A DNA stretch of 64,000 nt, taken from NCBI GenBank assembly GCA_963840725.1, contig CAWIZY010000009.1, forward strand, positions 806,001 to 870,000, given 5' to 3'. Numbering within the stretch: position 1 is the stretch's first letter; every line of letters starts with the position of its first letter. Both the position numbers and the translations under genes were made by a program. Below are positions 55,901 to 64,000 of this stretch, one piece after another. The notes beneath the pieces were generated by a model. The model worked only from the letters and a program-made list of their open reading frames with translations. It had not been told where the DNA came from and ran no database searches. The stretch is from CAVWDU01 sp963840725 (lineage in GTDB: Bacteria > Pseudomonadota > Gammaproteobacteria > Pseudomonadales > Halieaceae).

Positions 55901-57821
55901 CGAATTTACGCAGGCACCCTATCAATATGAATGGAGTAATGTGCCTGTAGGAAGTTACGGGTTGACGGCGGTTGCCTATGATGACCAGCTGAATTCCAGC
56001 TCATCCCAGCCGGTCACAATCGTTGTTTGCCCCGACGCAGACGGGGACGGGGCCTGTGATGAATTTGTCCCACCGCCACCACCACCTCCGGCCGACGCTC
56101 CTGTGTTATTGACATTGGAGCAGCCTGACAATGGAGAATACGGCGATCGCTATGGGCCGGGTCCGGACCGTGACCAGCTGTTGCTCGAGTTTGACTCTGC
56201 CAGCAGCCAAACACTTTGGTTTTCGGTGGTTGGCTTTGACATAGGTCGGGTTGAGGCTGTGACCGTCGAGCTAAATGGCCAGGTAGTGGGGCAATTGATG
56301 CGCAGCAAAGATGGCCAGCTCAATGAGGGTGACCGGTTTCAACTGGATGCCAGTCTGGTTATAGCGGGAACCAATCAGCTGCGTATCACCCAGACCAAGA
56401 CCGGTCGGAGATGGGGCGTTACCGACCTGCTGGTCACCGCTGCGGGCAATGCAGTGCCCGAGGTTTCTATTGTGACGCCGCAGGATGATACCGACTATCT
56501 GCCTGGCGAAGTGCTCAGTATTACTATTGCGGCCAGCGACGAAGGCGGTATTCAGCGGGTTGAGTTATATGCCAACGGCCTGTTTCTCAATGAAATGACA
56601 GAAGCACCGTATGAGTATTCCTGGACGAATGTGCCAGTGGGCACTTACGAGTTGACTGCGGTCGCTTATGACGACCAGTTGGACTCAGGCACTTCGCAGC
56701 CGGTGACGGTGGCTGTCTGCCCGGACACAAACGGCGATGGTGCTTGTGACGAATTCGTGCCTCCGCCGCCACCGCCACCGGCAGATGCGCCGATTGTACT
56801 GACGCTCGAGGTACAGGATCAGGGTGATTACGGTAATCGCTACGGGCCCGGGCCGGATCGCGATGTGCTCTTGATGGAGTTTGATTCAGCGTCTAGCCAG
56901 ACCCTGTGGTTGGAGGTCACCGGCTTTGATATCGGTCGACTGGAGTCCGTTATCGTCTCACTCAATGGAACCGATATCGGCCAACTGAGTCGGACTAAAT
57001 CAGGCGCTTATAACGCTGGAGACAGATTCCAGCTGGATGCCAGTCTGGTTGCCGCAGGCACTAATGAGTTGCGCATTACCCCGGGCAGCGCGAGGTGGAA
57101 GTGGGGCGTTACAGACTTACTGGTTACAGCCCTGGGCAATGTCTTACCCGCGGTATCTATTGCTATGCCGTCAGATGGCGTGGAATATCTTCCTGGAGAG
57201 GCCATCAGCGTTGAGATCATGGCCAGTGATGGAGGAGGCATTGACCGTGTGGAGCTGTATGCAAATGGACAGTTACTCGATGCATCAAGTCAAGCCCCCT
57301 ATCTGTTCGAATGGACCAATGTGCCCGTGGGTACCTACGAGATGACGGCGGTCGCCTATGACAACGAGCTGGATGCCAGCACCTCGCAGCCGGTGACCAT
57401 CGTAGTCTGCCCCGATGCAGACGGTGACGGGGCCTGTGACGAGTTTGTGCCACCGCCCCCGCCACCACCCGCCGACGAGCCGATAGAATTGCTCGTCAAT
57501 GAACTCAATACCGGCGAATACGGCAGCCGTTTTGGTCTGGGACCGGATCGTGACGAGTTGCTCATTAACTTTGTCGGCACGGGTCAACCGTTGTGGTTTT
57601 CAGTGAAGGGCTACGATATAGGCCGGCTGGAGCCTGTCCTGGTGATATTGAATGGTGTTGAGATCGGACAGCTAAAGCGCAGTCCAGACGGGGATTTCAA
57701 TGAGGGCGATAGCTTCGAGTTGGGTACGGGTTTGTTGGATGGTGCTATCAATGAACTGAAGATTGTTCAGACCCGAGCCGGTCGCAGGTGGGGTGTAACC
57801 GACATGTTGGTTTTTGAATAA
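52936..57821 (+). CDS. secreted PQQ sugar dehydrogenase - di-heme cytochrome - (Ig + unknown domain)x4 protein, one frameshift
   Basis: About 1628 residues when the frameshift near 55070 is repaired (WITSLAG joins GSPDINIVAPL; one G missing in GGCGGGAGCC). Order: signal peptide (LLVLLAATHSAFG); PQQ-dependent aldose-dehydrogenase-type propeller (LTSVAFHPDYPTDGRIFVSYT, NPFRWSFDDRGNLWAADVG); a cytochrome part like SO_2930-family di-heme proteins with CLQCH (54565-54579) and CSHCH (54805-54819); then four 230-residue repeats, each an Ig-like domain, a Cys plus DxDxDGxxD acidic linker, polyproline and a beta-rich domain. The start at 52936 follows the best signal peptide. I infer an extracellular sugar oxidase held to polysaccharide by the repeats. 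Confidence 0.83.
55086..57818 (+). repeat. four tandem 687-690 base coding repeats
   Basis: Equivalent positions fall at 55086, 55773, 56463 and 57153, giving periods of 687, 690 and 690 bases, and a last unit of about 669. Each unit encodes an Ig-like domain (VSIVTP...YANG...APY.. W.NVPVGTYELTAVAYD), the linker CPDADGDGACDEFVP, six or seven prolines and a ~105-residue domain with GEYG.RYGPGPDRD, LWFSV.GFDIGR and RRWGVTDLLV. Unit 1 is the most divergent. Internal duplication in a secreted protein, not a mobile element. Confidence 0.9.
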
Positions 57822-57846
57822 CCGAGGGGCGTCAGGCGACAAAAAC

Positions 57847-57865
57847 GGCAATCAAACCGATTGCC
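57847..57865. terminator. possible hairpin after the PQQ-dehydrogenase gene
   Basis: GGCAATC and GATTGCC form a 7-pair stem around AAACC, 26 bases after the stop. No U-run follows, so terminator activity is uncertain. Confidence 0.35.
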
Positions 57866-58044
57866 ATTAGATCCGGAATGTGTCGCTGCAGCATTCGCAG
57901 CGCTGCTTGACCCGAAAAGCGGTTAACATGGTCGCGCCGGCTGGATTTTTGTGGCTTCAGCGTCTTAACTCAGTAAGATCGGTGAGTCGCTTAAGGCTGT
58001 TCCAGCGCCCCTAGCCGCAGCAAGCGTCTGTCAAGGAGTAGATC

Positions 58045-58518
58045 ATGCCCACTGAGTACACGTTTGAAAGTCCTGCCAAAGAGGTTTACAAGTTACTGAC
58101 GGATCAGCAGTTCCTCAGTGAACGTCTGGAGGCGGTGGGAGAGGACCCACCCACGGTCAAGGTTACCAAGAAGGGCAAAAAGGTTGAGATTATGCTGGAA
58201 CGCGCCGCCAGACGGGAATTGCCTAAGGTGGCGGCAAAAGTAATTGGGACTTCGCAAAAATTCACCATGAAGGAAACCTGGCAGCCAGAGGGGGAAGGCT
58301 GGTCAGGCAATTATCTGATTGAATTTCAGGGGGTACCTGGAACGGTCGCGGCAGAATTTGACCTGCATCCCCATGGCGATGGCTGTATATACACTATCAC
58401 GCACAAGCCCAAGGTCACCATGCCTATCGTCGGTAAGACACTTGAGAAAATTCTCTTGAGTCAGGTCAAGGACGGTTGTGACGACGAGATAGACTACCTG
58501 GTCGAAGCGCTAGGCTGA
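58045..58518 (+). CDS. DUF2505 domain protein
   Basis: 157 residues covering the whole DUF2505 family, a START/SRPBCC-like fold: FESPAKEVYKLLTDQQFLSERLEAVG, RAARRELPKVAAKVIG, MKETWQP and the C-terminal VKDGCDDEIDYLVEAL. No signal peptide. Function unknown; the fold suggests binding of a hydrophobic ligand. AAGGAG precedes the ATG. It appears monocistronic. Confidence 0.8.
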   Translation: MPTEYTFESPAKEVYKLLTDQQFLSERLEAVGEDPPTVKVTKKGKKVEIMLERAARRELPKVAAKVIGTSQKFTMKETWQPEGEGWSGNYLIEFQGVPGTVAAEFDLHPHGDGCIYTITHKPKVTMPIVGKTLEKILLSQVKDGCDDEIDYLVEALG

Positions 58519-58782
58519 GGCTGACCCCTGTTATGATCCTCGCACTCGCTGCCAACCAGGGAGGGCACGCTAAGAACCGCCGTGTTATGCAGGTGGCCAG
58601 GTAGCTCAAAGCCGGACTCTCTCTGCCCTGTCTGCTGATGCCACGGCTTGTCATGGCAGCGGGATGGGGAAACCGCTCAATACTCGCTAAAATGTCTGCC
58701 GACTGACGACGTTGCCGGGCGCTGAGTTCGAACAATGCTGACGTTAGTTAGTCGATACCGACACGCTACGGGAGCATCAACA

Positions 58783-59964
58783 ATGAAGCGCAACGTCAAT
58801 CGGCGGAATTATTCCAGACCGACCATACCGCAGCCCGCGTTCAAGCGGCTGGCTGCACCGGCCTGTCAGATGGTCGCCCTGCTTTTCGCCATGTCCGGGG
58901 GCCTGTCAGCTGCGGCAATCGAGACGCCGAGCCACCGATACACCTACTCGTGGCTGTTCAGTGACGACGCCGCGATGAAGCCACGAGGTGGCACTACACA
59001 AGGCCCCGAGGTCGTGATCAGCGAGACCAGGAGTGCCGGTTTTCTGGCACTACAGGAGTCGGGGCTGGCACCCCGGGAGCGCGATCGCAGGGCAATACTG
59101 GCCATGGCTGGAGACTACCGTACCAGTTTCGATTTTATTGAGACCATCGGCTTCACCCCAGGCTATACACCCACGGCTCCCTACCAAAGCTGGGGTACAG
59201 AGCGGGTCTATGTGGTCGCCAACGAGCCCGAATTCGTCAGCCTGCAACACATCATAGTCATGCATTTTCAGTTGGAGGATGGCGCGGTTTCGGAACCCAT
59301 GGTGGTCAAACACTGGCGCCAGGATTGGCGATATGAGGATCGTGAACTACACAGTTTCAGGGGGCGCAATGCCTGGGAGAAGCAGCACCTTACAGGTTCG
59401 CTCGCCAGGGGAGCCTGGACCCAGACGGTTTTTCAGGTGGACGATTCTCCGCGCTATGAGGCGGTTGGTCGCTGGCAGCACGCTCCCGGAGTCTCTTTTT
59501 GGGAGAGTGAGGCCATGCGCAGACCGCTGCCACGGCGCGAGTTCAGCGTGCGCGATGACTACCAGGCCTTGTACGGCAGCCATCGCATAAGCGTAGCACC
59601 GGGGGGCTGGGTTCAGGAAGAGGACGCGCTAAAGCTGGTGCTTGACGCTGACAACCAGCCCGACACCGAACAGCCTTATCTGGCACGTGAAGCCGGACTT
59701 TCTCGCTATGAACGGATAAGCGACTATGACTTCGCCGCCGGGGACGCCTACTGGGTGCGTACCCGTGCCTTCTGGGCCAAGGTAAGGGCGTACTGGGATA
59801 AGGTTTATGCCGAACAAGACCGCTTCGAACTCAGGAAGACCGTGGACGGCAAGCCCTTGTTTATGGCGCTGTTTGAACTCGCGGACCAGACCGAGCTCGA
59901 CGATGCCGCCCAACAGTCCGAGCTGGAAGCAACGCTGTCGCGGTATCTCAAGGCCGGGCCGTGA
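58783..59964 (+). CDS. exported DUF6607-like protein
   Basis: 393 residues from the ATG at 58783, with GGGAG nine bases upstream. An N-terminal export signal (APACQMVALLFAMSGGLSAAA) after a basic stretch. The mature part contains YVVANEPEFVSLQHIIVMHF, VVKHWRQDWRYEDRELHSF, WTQTVFQVDDSPRYEAVGRW and RRREF-like segments, a pattern I recall as DUF6607. Function unknown. A longer frame back to 58735 has no support. Confidence 0.72.
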   Translation: MKRNVNRRNYSRPTIPQPAFKRLAAPACQMVALLFAMSGGLSAAAIETPSHRYTYSWLFSDDAAMKPRGGTTQGPEVVISETRSAGFLALQESGLAPRERDRRAILAMAGDYRTSFDFIETIGFTPGYTPTAPYQSWGTERVYVVANEPEFVSLQHIIVMHFQLEDGAVSEPMVVKHWRQDWRYEDRELHSFRGRNAWEKQHLTGSLARGAWTQTVFQVDDSPRYEAVGRWQHAPGVSFWESEAMRRPLPRREFSVRDDYQALYGSHRISVAPGGWVQEEDALKLVLDADNQPDTEQPYLAREAGLSRYERISDYDFAAGDAYWVRTRAFWAKVRAYWDKVYAEQDRFELRKTVDGKPLFMALFELADQTELDDAAQQSELEATLSRYLKAGP

Positions 59965-60023
59965 AACACTGCCCGTTTGTCCCTTGGTGAGGTTCAACGC
60001 GATGGGGAGGGGCGTGCAACAGG

Positions 60024-60857
60024 TCAAGTTACCGTGACCCGCCGGGCGAGCGCTTCACTCTTGCGGATTTCAGACTGTACGCCCGCCACGATATCACGCA
60101 ACAAGATGACATTCGTGTCTCGCTCAAGTGTGCGCAGGCAGCAGTATTGAACGACATTCATGATGGCCGCCTGATTGAGCGGATATTTCTCGGCGATTTT
60201 ACCCAGGTCTACTTCCTCCTCCAATGTGGTTTTCCCGGGAAAGGCGCTTGTCCACATCCGCAGCCGCGTCCGCGAATCTGGCGCTGGGAAATCGATAACG
60301 GCCTGAAAATGGCGAACTATGGATTTATCAATATTTACGTGGTGATTGCTGGCAAGAATGGCCAGGCCGCCATATGCCTCCAGGCCCTGCAGCAAATAGC
60401 TGACCTCCTGGTTGGCGTACCGGTCGTGCGCATCCCTGACGTCGGTACGCTTTCCAAACAGGGCGTCGGCTTCGTCAAAGAACAGGATCCAGTTGCCGTT
60501 TTCAGCCTTCGCAAATACTTTAGCCAGGTTCTTTTCAGTCTCACCAATGTATTTGGACACGATAGCCGACAAGGGGACTCTGTAGGCATGTCTTCCGCTT
60601 GATTTACCCAGCAGAGTGGCTGTCAGGGTTTTTCCCGTGCCAGGCGACCCCTCAAAGAGCGCACGGAAGCCGGGCTTGATTTTACCCCGCATGCCCCATT
60701 CATCGAGCAGCGTGTCGCCGTGCTTTAGCCATGATTCCAATTCCCTTAATTGATCGCGAGTTTGATCGGCGAGCACCACGTCGCTCCAATCAAGCGAGGT
60801 CGTCAGGCGTTGCGCAGGGAATTTTGAACTGAATTTTTTGCCGTATTTTTTTTTCAC
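60024..60857 (-). CDS. solitary AAA+ ATPase, eCIS/CDC48-like core
   Basis: 277 residues with a single AAA+ module: Walker A GSPGTGKT (residues 70-77), Walker B ILFFDEADALFG (about 124-135), sensor 1 ASNHH, arginine-finger region KSIVRHF and a small C-terminal lid. It resembles the ATPases encoded with extracellular contractile injection systems, but no tail-fibre, sheath or baseplate gene is nearby, so it is an orphan here. Role unknown; remodelling of a protein complex is the general expectation. Confidence 0.8.
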   Translation of the reverse strand: MKKKYGKKFSSKFPAQRLTTSLDWSDVVLADQTRDQLRELESWLKHGDTLLDEWGMRGKIKPGFRALFEGSPGTGKTLTATLLGKSSGRHAYRVPLSAIVSKYIGETEKNLAKVFAKAENGNWILFFDEADALFGKRTDVRDAHDRYANQEVSYLLQGLEAYGGLAILASNHHVNIDKSIVRHFQAVIDFPAPDSRTRLRMWTSAFPGKTTLEEEVDLGKIAEKYPLNQAAIMNVVQYCCLRTLERDTNVILLRDIVAGVQSEIRKSEALARRVTVT

Positions 60858-61271
60858 AATGAAGCCTCCTGAAATGCCCGCGCATCTGGCTCCCGGCTTT
60901 CAGGATGACCAAAGGTCCAAAAACACTTCAATTATAGACACTCAAGCACGGTTTTCAATTGCTACGAGCACTGCTGGCCCGGGGCCACCATGCATGCTGC
61001 GACACCTGACAACACGTCATTCACCCGCGTCGACACCAGCGGCAGCCACCTCAACAGCAGCGCGGTTCTGTGAAGGACATAAAGCCGAGTTCGACACCGG
61101 CGCCGCCTGAACCGTTAAATGCTTACGAGCATCATGAGATCGAATATTCACACTGTACGCCGGTACTTGGTCTGATAACTTTCGTAAGTAGCGCTAAAAA
61201 CACCTGCCTCGCCTCGCCAAAAGAACTGGCTGCCGGGGTGAAACTGCAGAGAAAGTATGCCCAGCGCCTAT
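60858..61271. other. intergenic region upstream of the AAA ATPase
   Basis: 414 bases between the ATPase start and the HxlR gene end. Two short open frames (60838-61110 and 61070-61288) have no recognisable product and no good ribosome-binding site. I see no RNA gene or repeat. Confidence 0.5.
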
Positions 61272-61742
61272 TTACGTCGTGGGCTTAAAATCGCTTTCCA
61301 GGGCCGGCCCGCGCGTTGCCCGCACCTCATGAGGGCGAAGCGCGCGGCCGTCTTCGCTCCGCACTGTCATGGGCTGAATCGGGCGCCCTGATTCCCTGTC
61401 AACGAAAACCAGGCGCTGCCCCTTGGGGTGAGGCCGGTGCTTGTCGCCCCAGTGGGTCATGGACAAAAGCAAAGGCTGAAGATCACGGCCCTGTTCAGTC
61501 AGAAGATATTCTGCGCGACCGTCAGTGGTTGACTCCCGGCGTTCCATAATCCCTTCTGCAACCAACGTATTGAGGCGGGCACTGAGAATATTTTTGGCAA
61601 TTCCCAGACTGCGTTCGAACTGGCTGAACCGCCGGGCGCCGAAGAATGCATCGCGAAGAATCAGCAGCGTCCAGCGCTCGCCGACAATGTTCAGGGTCTG
61701 GGCCAGCGAACAGTTCATATGCTCAAAGGTCTTGTACTTCAT
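61272..61742 (-). CDS. HxlR-family winged-helix transcription regulator
   Basis: 156 residues. The HxlR domain covers residues 9-100: CSLAQTLNIVGERWTLLILRDAFFGARRF, FSQFERSLGIAKNILSARLNTL and GIMERRESTTDGRAEYLLTEQGRDL. The Cys11 is the position that senses thiol stress or quinones in several relatives. It is divergent from the SDR gene with a 114-base gap, so it most likely controls the SDR/isomerase pair and itself. Confidence 0.88.
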   Translation of the reverse strand: MKYKTFEHMNCSLAQTLNIVGERWTLLILRDAFFGARRFSQFERSLGIAKNILSARLNTLVAEGIMERRESTTDGRAEYLLTEQGRDLQPLLLSMTHWGDKHRPHPKGQRLVFVDRESGRPIQPMTVRSEDGRALRPHEVRATRGPALESDFKPTT

Positions 61743-61856
61743 CTACGTTATCGTCCTGTCATGAAATGCACTGCAGATCGCCCTTGCATCTTATGGTTTC
61801 ATCATGCTACTTTCAAGTTGCATGACACAACCAATCTAACAAGCGAGGTGTTGAGT

Positions 61857-62621
61857 ATGAAGCCAGTCTGTCTGGTCATCGGCGCGGGGGCTGGTATCGG
61901 TGGCAATGTTGGTAAGCGATTCGCTGCCAGTGGATACCACGCGGTGCTTTGCCGCCGCAGTGATGAAGAGGGTTTACACAAGCTGGTCGCAGAGATTGAA
62001 GCCAATGGCGGCACAGCCAGTGGCTACCTCCTCAATGCGGCTGAAGAGGGCGCAATCGAAGAGCGCATCGCGCAAATCGAAGCCGAGATCGGTGCGATTG
62101 ATGTTGTCCTCTACAACCTGGGCGCGCAGATCGGCAACCGCTCTCTTGATGAGACCAGTCACAAGGCCTTTGAATTGGGCTGGCGTCTGGGAACCTACGG
62201 CCTGTTCCGGGTGGCCAAGGCCCTTTGCCCACTGATGGAAGCGCGCGGTACAGGGGTTATCCTGGTGACGTCCGCTACCGCCGCGATGAGAGGCAATGCC
62301 GGCCAGCACTCACACGCTGCGGCCATGGGTGGACGGCGCATGCTGTGCCAGTCTCTCAATGCACAGTATGCGAGCAAGGGTATTCATGTTGCCCATATAC
62401 TGATTGATGGCGCCGTCGACGCCCCGGACACTTTAGGTCGTATGCTGGGCCCGGATGCGTTTCAGAAACTGCGGGAGGAGGCGGGCGGCGACAAAGACAG
62501 TCTGATGCTGCCTGCTGAAATAGCCGAGACCTATTATTACATTGCCCATCAGCATCGCTCCGCCTGGACCCACGAACTGGACCTGCGCGCCTTCAGCGAT
62601 CTCGCCTGGTGGAACCACTAA
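61857..62621 (+). CDS. short-chain dehydrogenase-like protein with atypical active site
   Basis: 254 residues from the ATG at 61857. Rossmann motif GAGAGIGGNVG (residues 9-19), NAAEEGAIEERIAQIE, the LGAQIGN strand and ILVTSATAAMRG. The usual YxxxK reads HAAAM in QHSHAAAMGGRR, so both catalytic Tyr and Lys are replaced. It may not be a classical oxidoreductase. The longer frame upstream to 61719 overlaps the HxlR start and is rejected. It is followed 25 bases later by an isomerase gene. Confidence 0.82.
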   Translation: MKPVCLVIGAGAGIGGNVGKRFAASGYHAVLCRRSDEEGLHKLVAEIEANGGTASGYLLNAAEEGAIEERIAQIEAEIGAIDVVLYNLGAQIGNRSLDETSHKAFELGWRLGTYGLFRVAKALCPLMEARGTGVILVTSATAAMRGNAGQHSHAAAMGGRRMLCQSLNAQYASKGIHVAHILIDGAVDAPDTLGRMLGPDAFQKLREEAGGDKDSLMLPAEIAETYYYIAHQHRSAWTHELDLRAFSDLAWWNH

Positions 62622-62646
62622 TTTTAGCAACCGATAGGAACACCCC

Positions 62647-63255
62647 ATGCCAAAACTGGAATTTGTTTTCGACTTCGCCAGTCCCAATGCCTACTACTGC
62701 TACCGGGTGCTACCCGAGATGCTGGAACGCACCGGTGCGGAGCTGGAGATCGTGCCCGTGCTGCTTGGCGGACTGTTCAAGATAACCGGGAATCAGGCAC
62801 CATTTGTCGCCTTTGGGGGCGTTAAAGGCAAACTGGATTACGAAATGCTTGAGAGCAAGCGATTCGAGGAGAAGCACGGCATCGCTGACTTCGTTTTCAA
62901 TAGTCACTTCCCTATGAACACCATAACCCTCATGCGAGGCCTGGTGGCAGCGCGAGAGCTGGGAGAAGAGGCGCCTTATATCGATGCGGTGCTGGCTGCA
63001 ATGTGGGAGCAGGGCAAGAAGATGGATGACCCGGAAGTGGTTGTTAGCGTCTGGCGCAAAGCCGGGCTGGACGCCGATGCTTTGATGGCGTTGATTCAGA
63101 CCGACCCCGTCAAGGAAACGCTCAAAAGGACCACCCAGGCGATGGCGGATCGCGGCAGTTTCGGTGTGCCAAGCTTCTTTGTGGGTGATGAGATGTTCTT
63201 CGGTAAAGAGCGCCTGGGGCAGGTTGAGGAAGCGCTGCTGAAAGCCGCTGTGTGA
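62647..63255 (+). CDS. 2-hydroxychromene-2-carboxylate isomerase (DsbA-like/kappa GST fold)
   Basis: 202 residues: FVFDFASPNAYYCYRVLP at the N-terminus with the active Ser, LGGLFKITGNQAPF, NTITLMRGLVAARELG and GSFGVPSFFVGDEMFFGKERL. The family isomerises hydroxychromene carboxylate in naphthalene breakdown, and many members act as glutathione-dependent isomerases of unknown substrate. Placed with the SDR-like gene under the divergent HxlR regulator, so aromatic or quinone detoxification is plausible but inferred. Confidence 0.9.
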   Translation: MPKLEFVFDFASPNAYYCYRVLPEMLERTGAELEIVPVLLGGLFKITGNQAPFVAFGGVKGKLDYEMLESKRFEEKHGIADFVFNSHFPMNTITLMRGLVAARELGEEAPYIDAVLAAMWEQGKKMDDPEVVVSVWRKAGLDADALMALIQTDPVKETLKRTTQAMADRGSFGVPSFFVGDEMFFGKERLGQVEEALLKAAV

Positions 63256-63594
63256 GGGTATCCACGACCTGACTCACCCATGTTCATGATAGTCCTGTGC
63301 TGGGTCTGATTGGAAATCTCTCCTCTATGACAATGCAACCTTTGCTGTTAAACGCAGTTAATAGACACTTTGTCTCATCGGCCCCAATTTCCATTTTCAC
63401 GATGGCAAAATGAATCATCGAAAGGGAGTCGTGGGAAAAGAGTCAATGAAATTATTATTTTTTCCACGCCGGGCCGGTGCCCTCGCAGGGTGCTTCGCCC
63501 TGTTACCGGTTGCTGGTGTTTTGGCAACCCACTCGATGGGAGAGGATGGGCAGTTGTGCTGATTTAGTCTTGCTCTGTTCATCCCGGCCGAGCT
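63256..63594. other. intergenic region with a doubtful small ORF
   Basis: 339 bases between convergent genes. A 38-codon frame at 63446-63562 (MKLLFFPRRAGALAG...) looks like a signal peptide followed by a very short tail. It has no clear ribosome-binding site at normal spacing. I do not call it a gene. Confidence 0.4.
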
Positions 63595-64000
63595 TTAATC
63601 CACCCTGACAACGATCTTGCCGCGAGCGCGGCCAGTTTCTGAGTAGGCTATTGCCTGCGCAGTATCTTCCAGAGGAAATCTCCGATCGATTCGCGACGTC
63701 ATTTTTCCTTCTGTCATCAGCGTCGCCAATATGGCCAGGTCATCGCCGCTTAGCTGCGCTAATATGGACACCACTTCCTGCTTCATAAACGGCGATAGCA
63801 GCAATGCTTCGATGGCGCCGCTAAAGGGCCCTACCCAGTCTCCGGACGGGCCTCCCACCTGGACTAGACGACCAGTGGGTTTCATAACCTTGGCGTTATC
63901 CAGTAAAGAATGGTTACCCACCATGTCGAGAATCAGGTCGTAGCGCTCTTCACTCTCAGTATAATTTTCTTTTTTATAGTCGAATACATGGTCGGCTCCG
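63595..64000 (-). CDS. MDR-family NAD(P)-dependent dehydrogenase/quinone oxidoreductase (partial)
   Basis: The C-terminal ~135 residues of a medium-chain dehydrogenase; the gene runs out of the window. Visible: GADHVFDYKKENYTESEERYDL, ILDMVGNHSLL, GRLVQVGGPSGDW, and the family end FPLEDTAQAIAYSETGRARGKIVV. An internal ATG at 63924 is not the start, since the homologous sequence continues upstream. No zinc ligand can be judged from this part. Confidence 0.88.
   Translation of the reverse strand, partial: GADHVFDYKKENYTESEERYDLILDMVGNHSLLDNAKVMKPTGRLVQVGGPSGDWVGPFSGAIEALLLSPFMKQEVVSILAQLSGDDLAILATLMTEGKMTSRIDRRFPLEDTAQAIAYSETGRARGKIVVRVD

Noticed and set aside
55086..57818. Long direct repeats as a possible CRISPR array or mobile element
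   Set aside because: The period is 690 bases, units are coding in one frame and differences follow protein domains. No spacers or inverted ends.
63446..63562. 38-codon signal-peptide-like ORF
   Set aside because: No well-placed ribosome-binding site and nothing recognisable after the hydrophobic stretch.
1..64000. tRNA, rRNA, CRISPR or prophage genes
   Set aside because: I looked for cloverleaf-like clusters, TTCGANTC T-loops, regular short repeats and phage structural genes in the intergenic regions and saw none I could support.

Overview
The window is about 64 kb of GC-rich DNA from a gammaproteobacterium. I infer a marine aerobe of the Cellvibrionales/Halieaceae (OM60/NOR5) type, from the mix of a propionyl-CoA module, a wax-ester/DGAT enzyme, PQQ-type dehydrogenase and retropepsin/amidoligase genes. 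Taxonomy was not tested. From memory, the central block (GNAT-roxA-purB-hflD-mnmA-nudJ-rluE / icd / clpS-clpA / infA-bpt-aat-trxB / ftsK-lolA-rarA-crcB-serS-cysG) has nearly the gene order seen in Pseudomonas aeruginosa, so it is core chromosome.

Layout. 1-2.0 kb: end of methylmalonyl-CoA mutase, its GTPase chaperone MeaB and a small Rieske protein. 2.1-6.5 kb: a BON-LysM protein and a three-gene operon of unrecognised coiled-coil proteins, the last with a Gly-Gly-Phe/Leu tail. 6.5-12.7 kb: a tightly overlapping minus-strand operon for ribosome and tRNA modification and purine synthesis. 12.9-16.9 kb: icd and three oxidoreductase/hydrolase genes inserted between icd and clpS. 17-22.6 kb: clpS, clpA, infA, bpt, aat and trxB; Bpt and Aat tag proteins with N-terminal destabilising residues, ClpS recognises them and ClpAP degrades them, so most of the bacterial N-degron route sits together. 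23-30.7 kb: ftsK, lolA, rarA, crcB, serS, cysG. 30.7-32.8 kb: prc, convergent with cysG.

The right half is accessory. 32.8-33.6 kb holds an IS5-like MITE with a CTAG target duplication, inserted into a 15-codon mini-ORF that has a Shine-Dalgarno and a terminator. 33.6-36.5 kb: a lone solute-binding protein, a broken M20 peptidase and an SRPBCC protein. 36.7-40.0 kb: a retropepsin lipoprotein / inactive-transglutaminase membrane protein / RimK-like ATP-grasp ligase cluster. 39.9-42.6 kb: an FNR-type regulator, a truncated DUF3604 gene and WS/DGAT. 42.9-47.9 kb: penicillin-acylase-type enzyme, DUF885 protein, peroxiredoxin. 48.1-52.4 kb: an RND efflux pair whose permease ends in a 40-bp duplication. 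52.9-57.8 kb: one very large secreted PQQ-dehydrogenase / di-heme cytochrome / four-repeat protein (split by one frameshift) with a near-perfect CRP site upstream. 58-64 kb: DUF2505, a DUF6607-like protein, a solitary AAA ATPase, an HxlR regulator divergent from an atypical SDR plus a chromene-carboxylate isomerase, and a partial MDR dehydrogenase.

Sequence quality. At least seven genes are broken by single-base indels, often in homopolymers, including purB (about ten) and clpA (about six). Protein motifs are intact once the frame is changed, so I read these as sequencing or consensus errors, not pseudogenes. No tRNA, rRNA, CRISPR array, prophage or complete insertion sequence was found.
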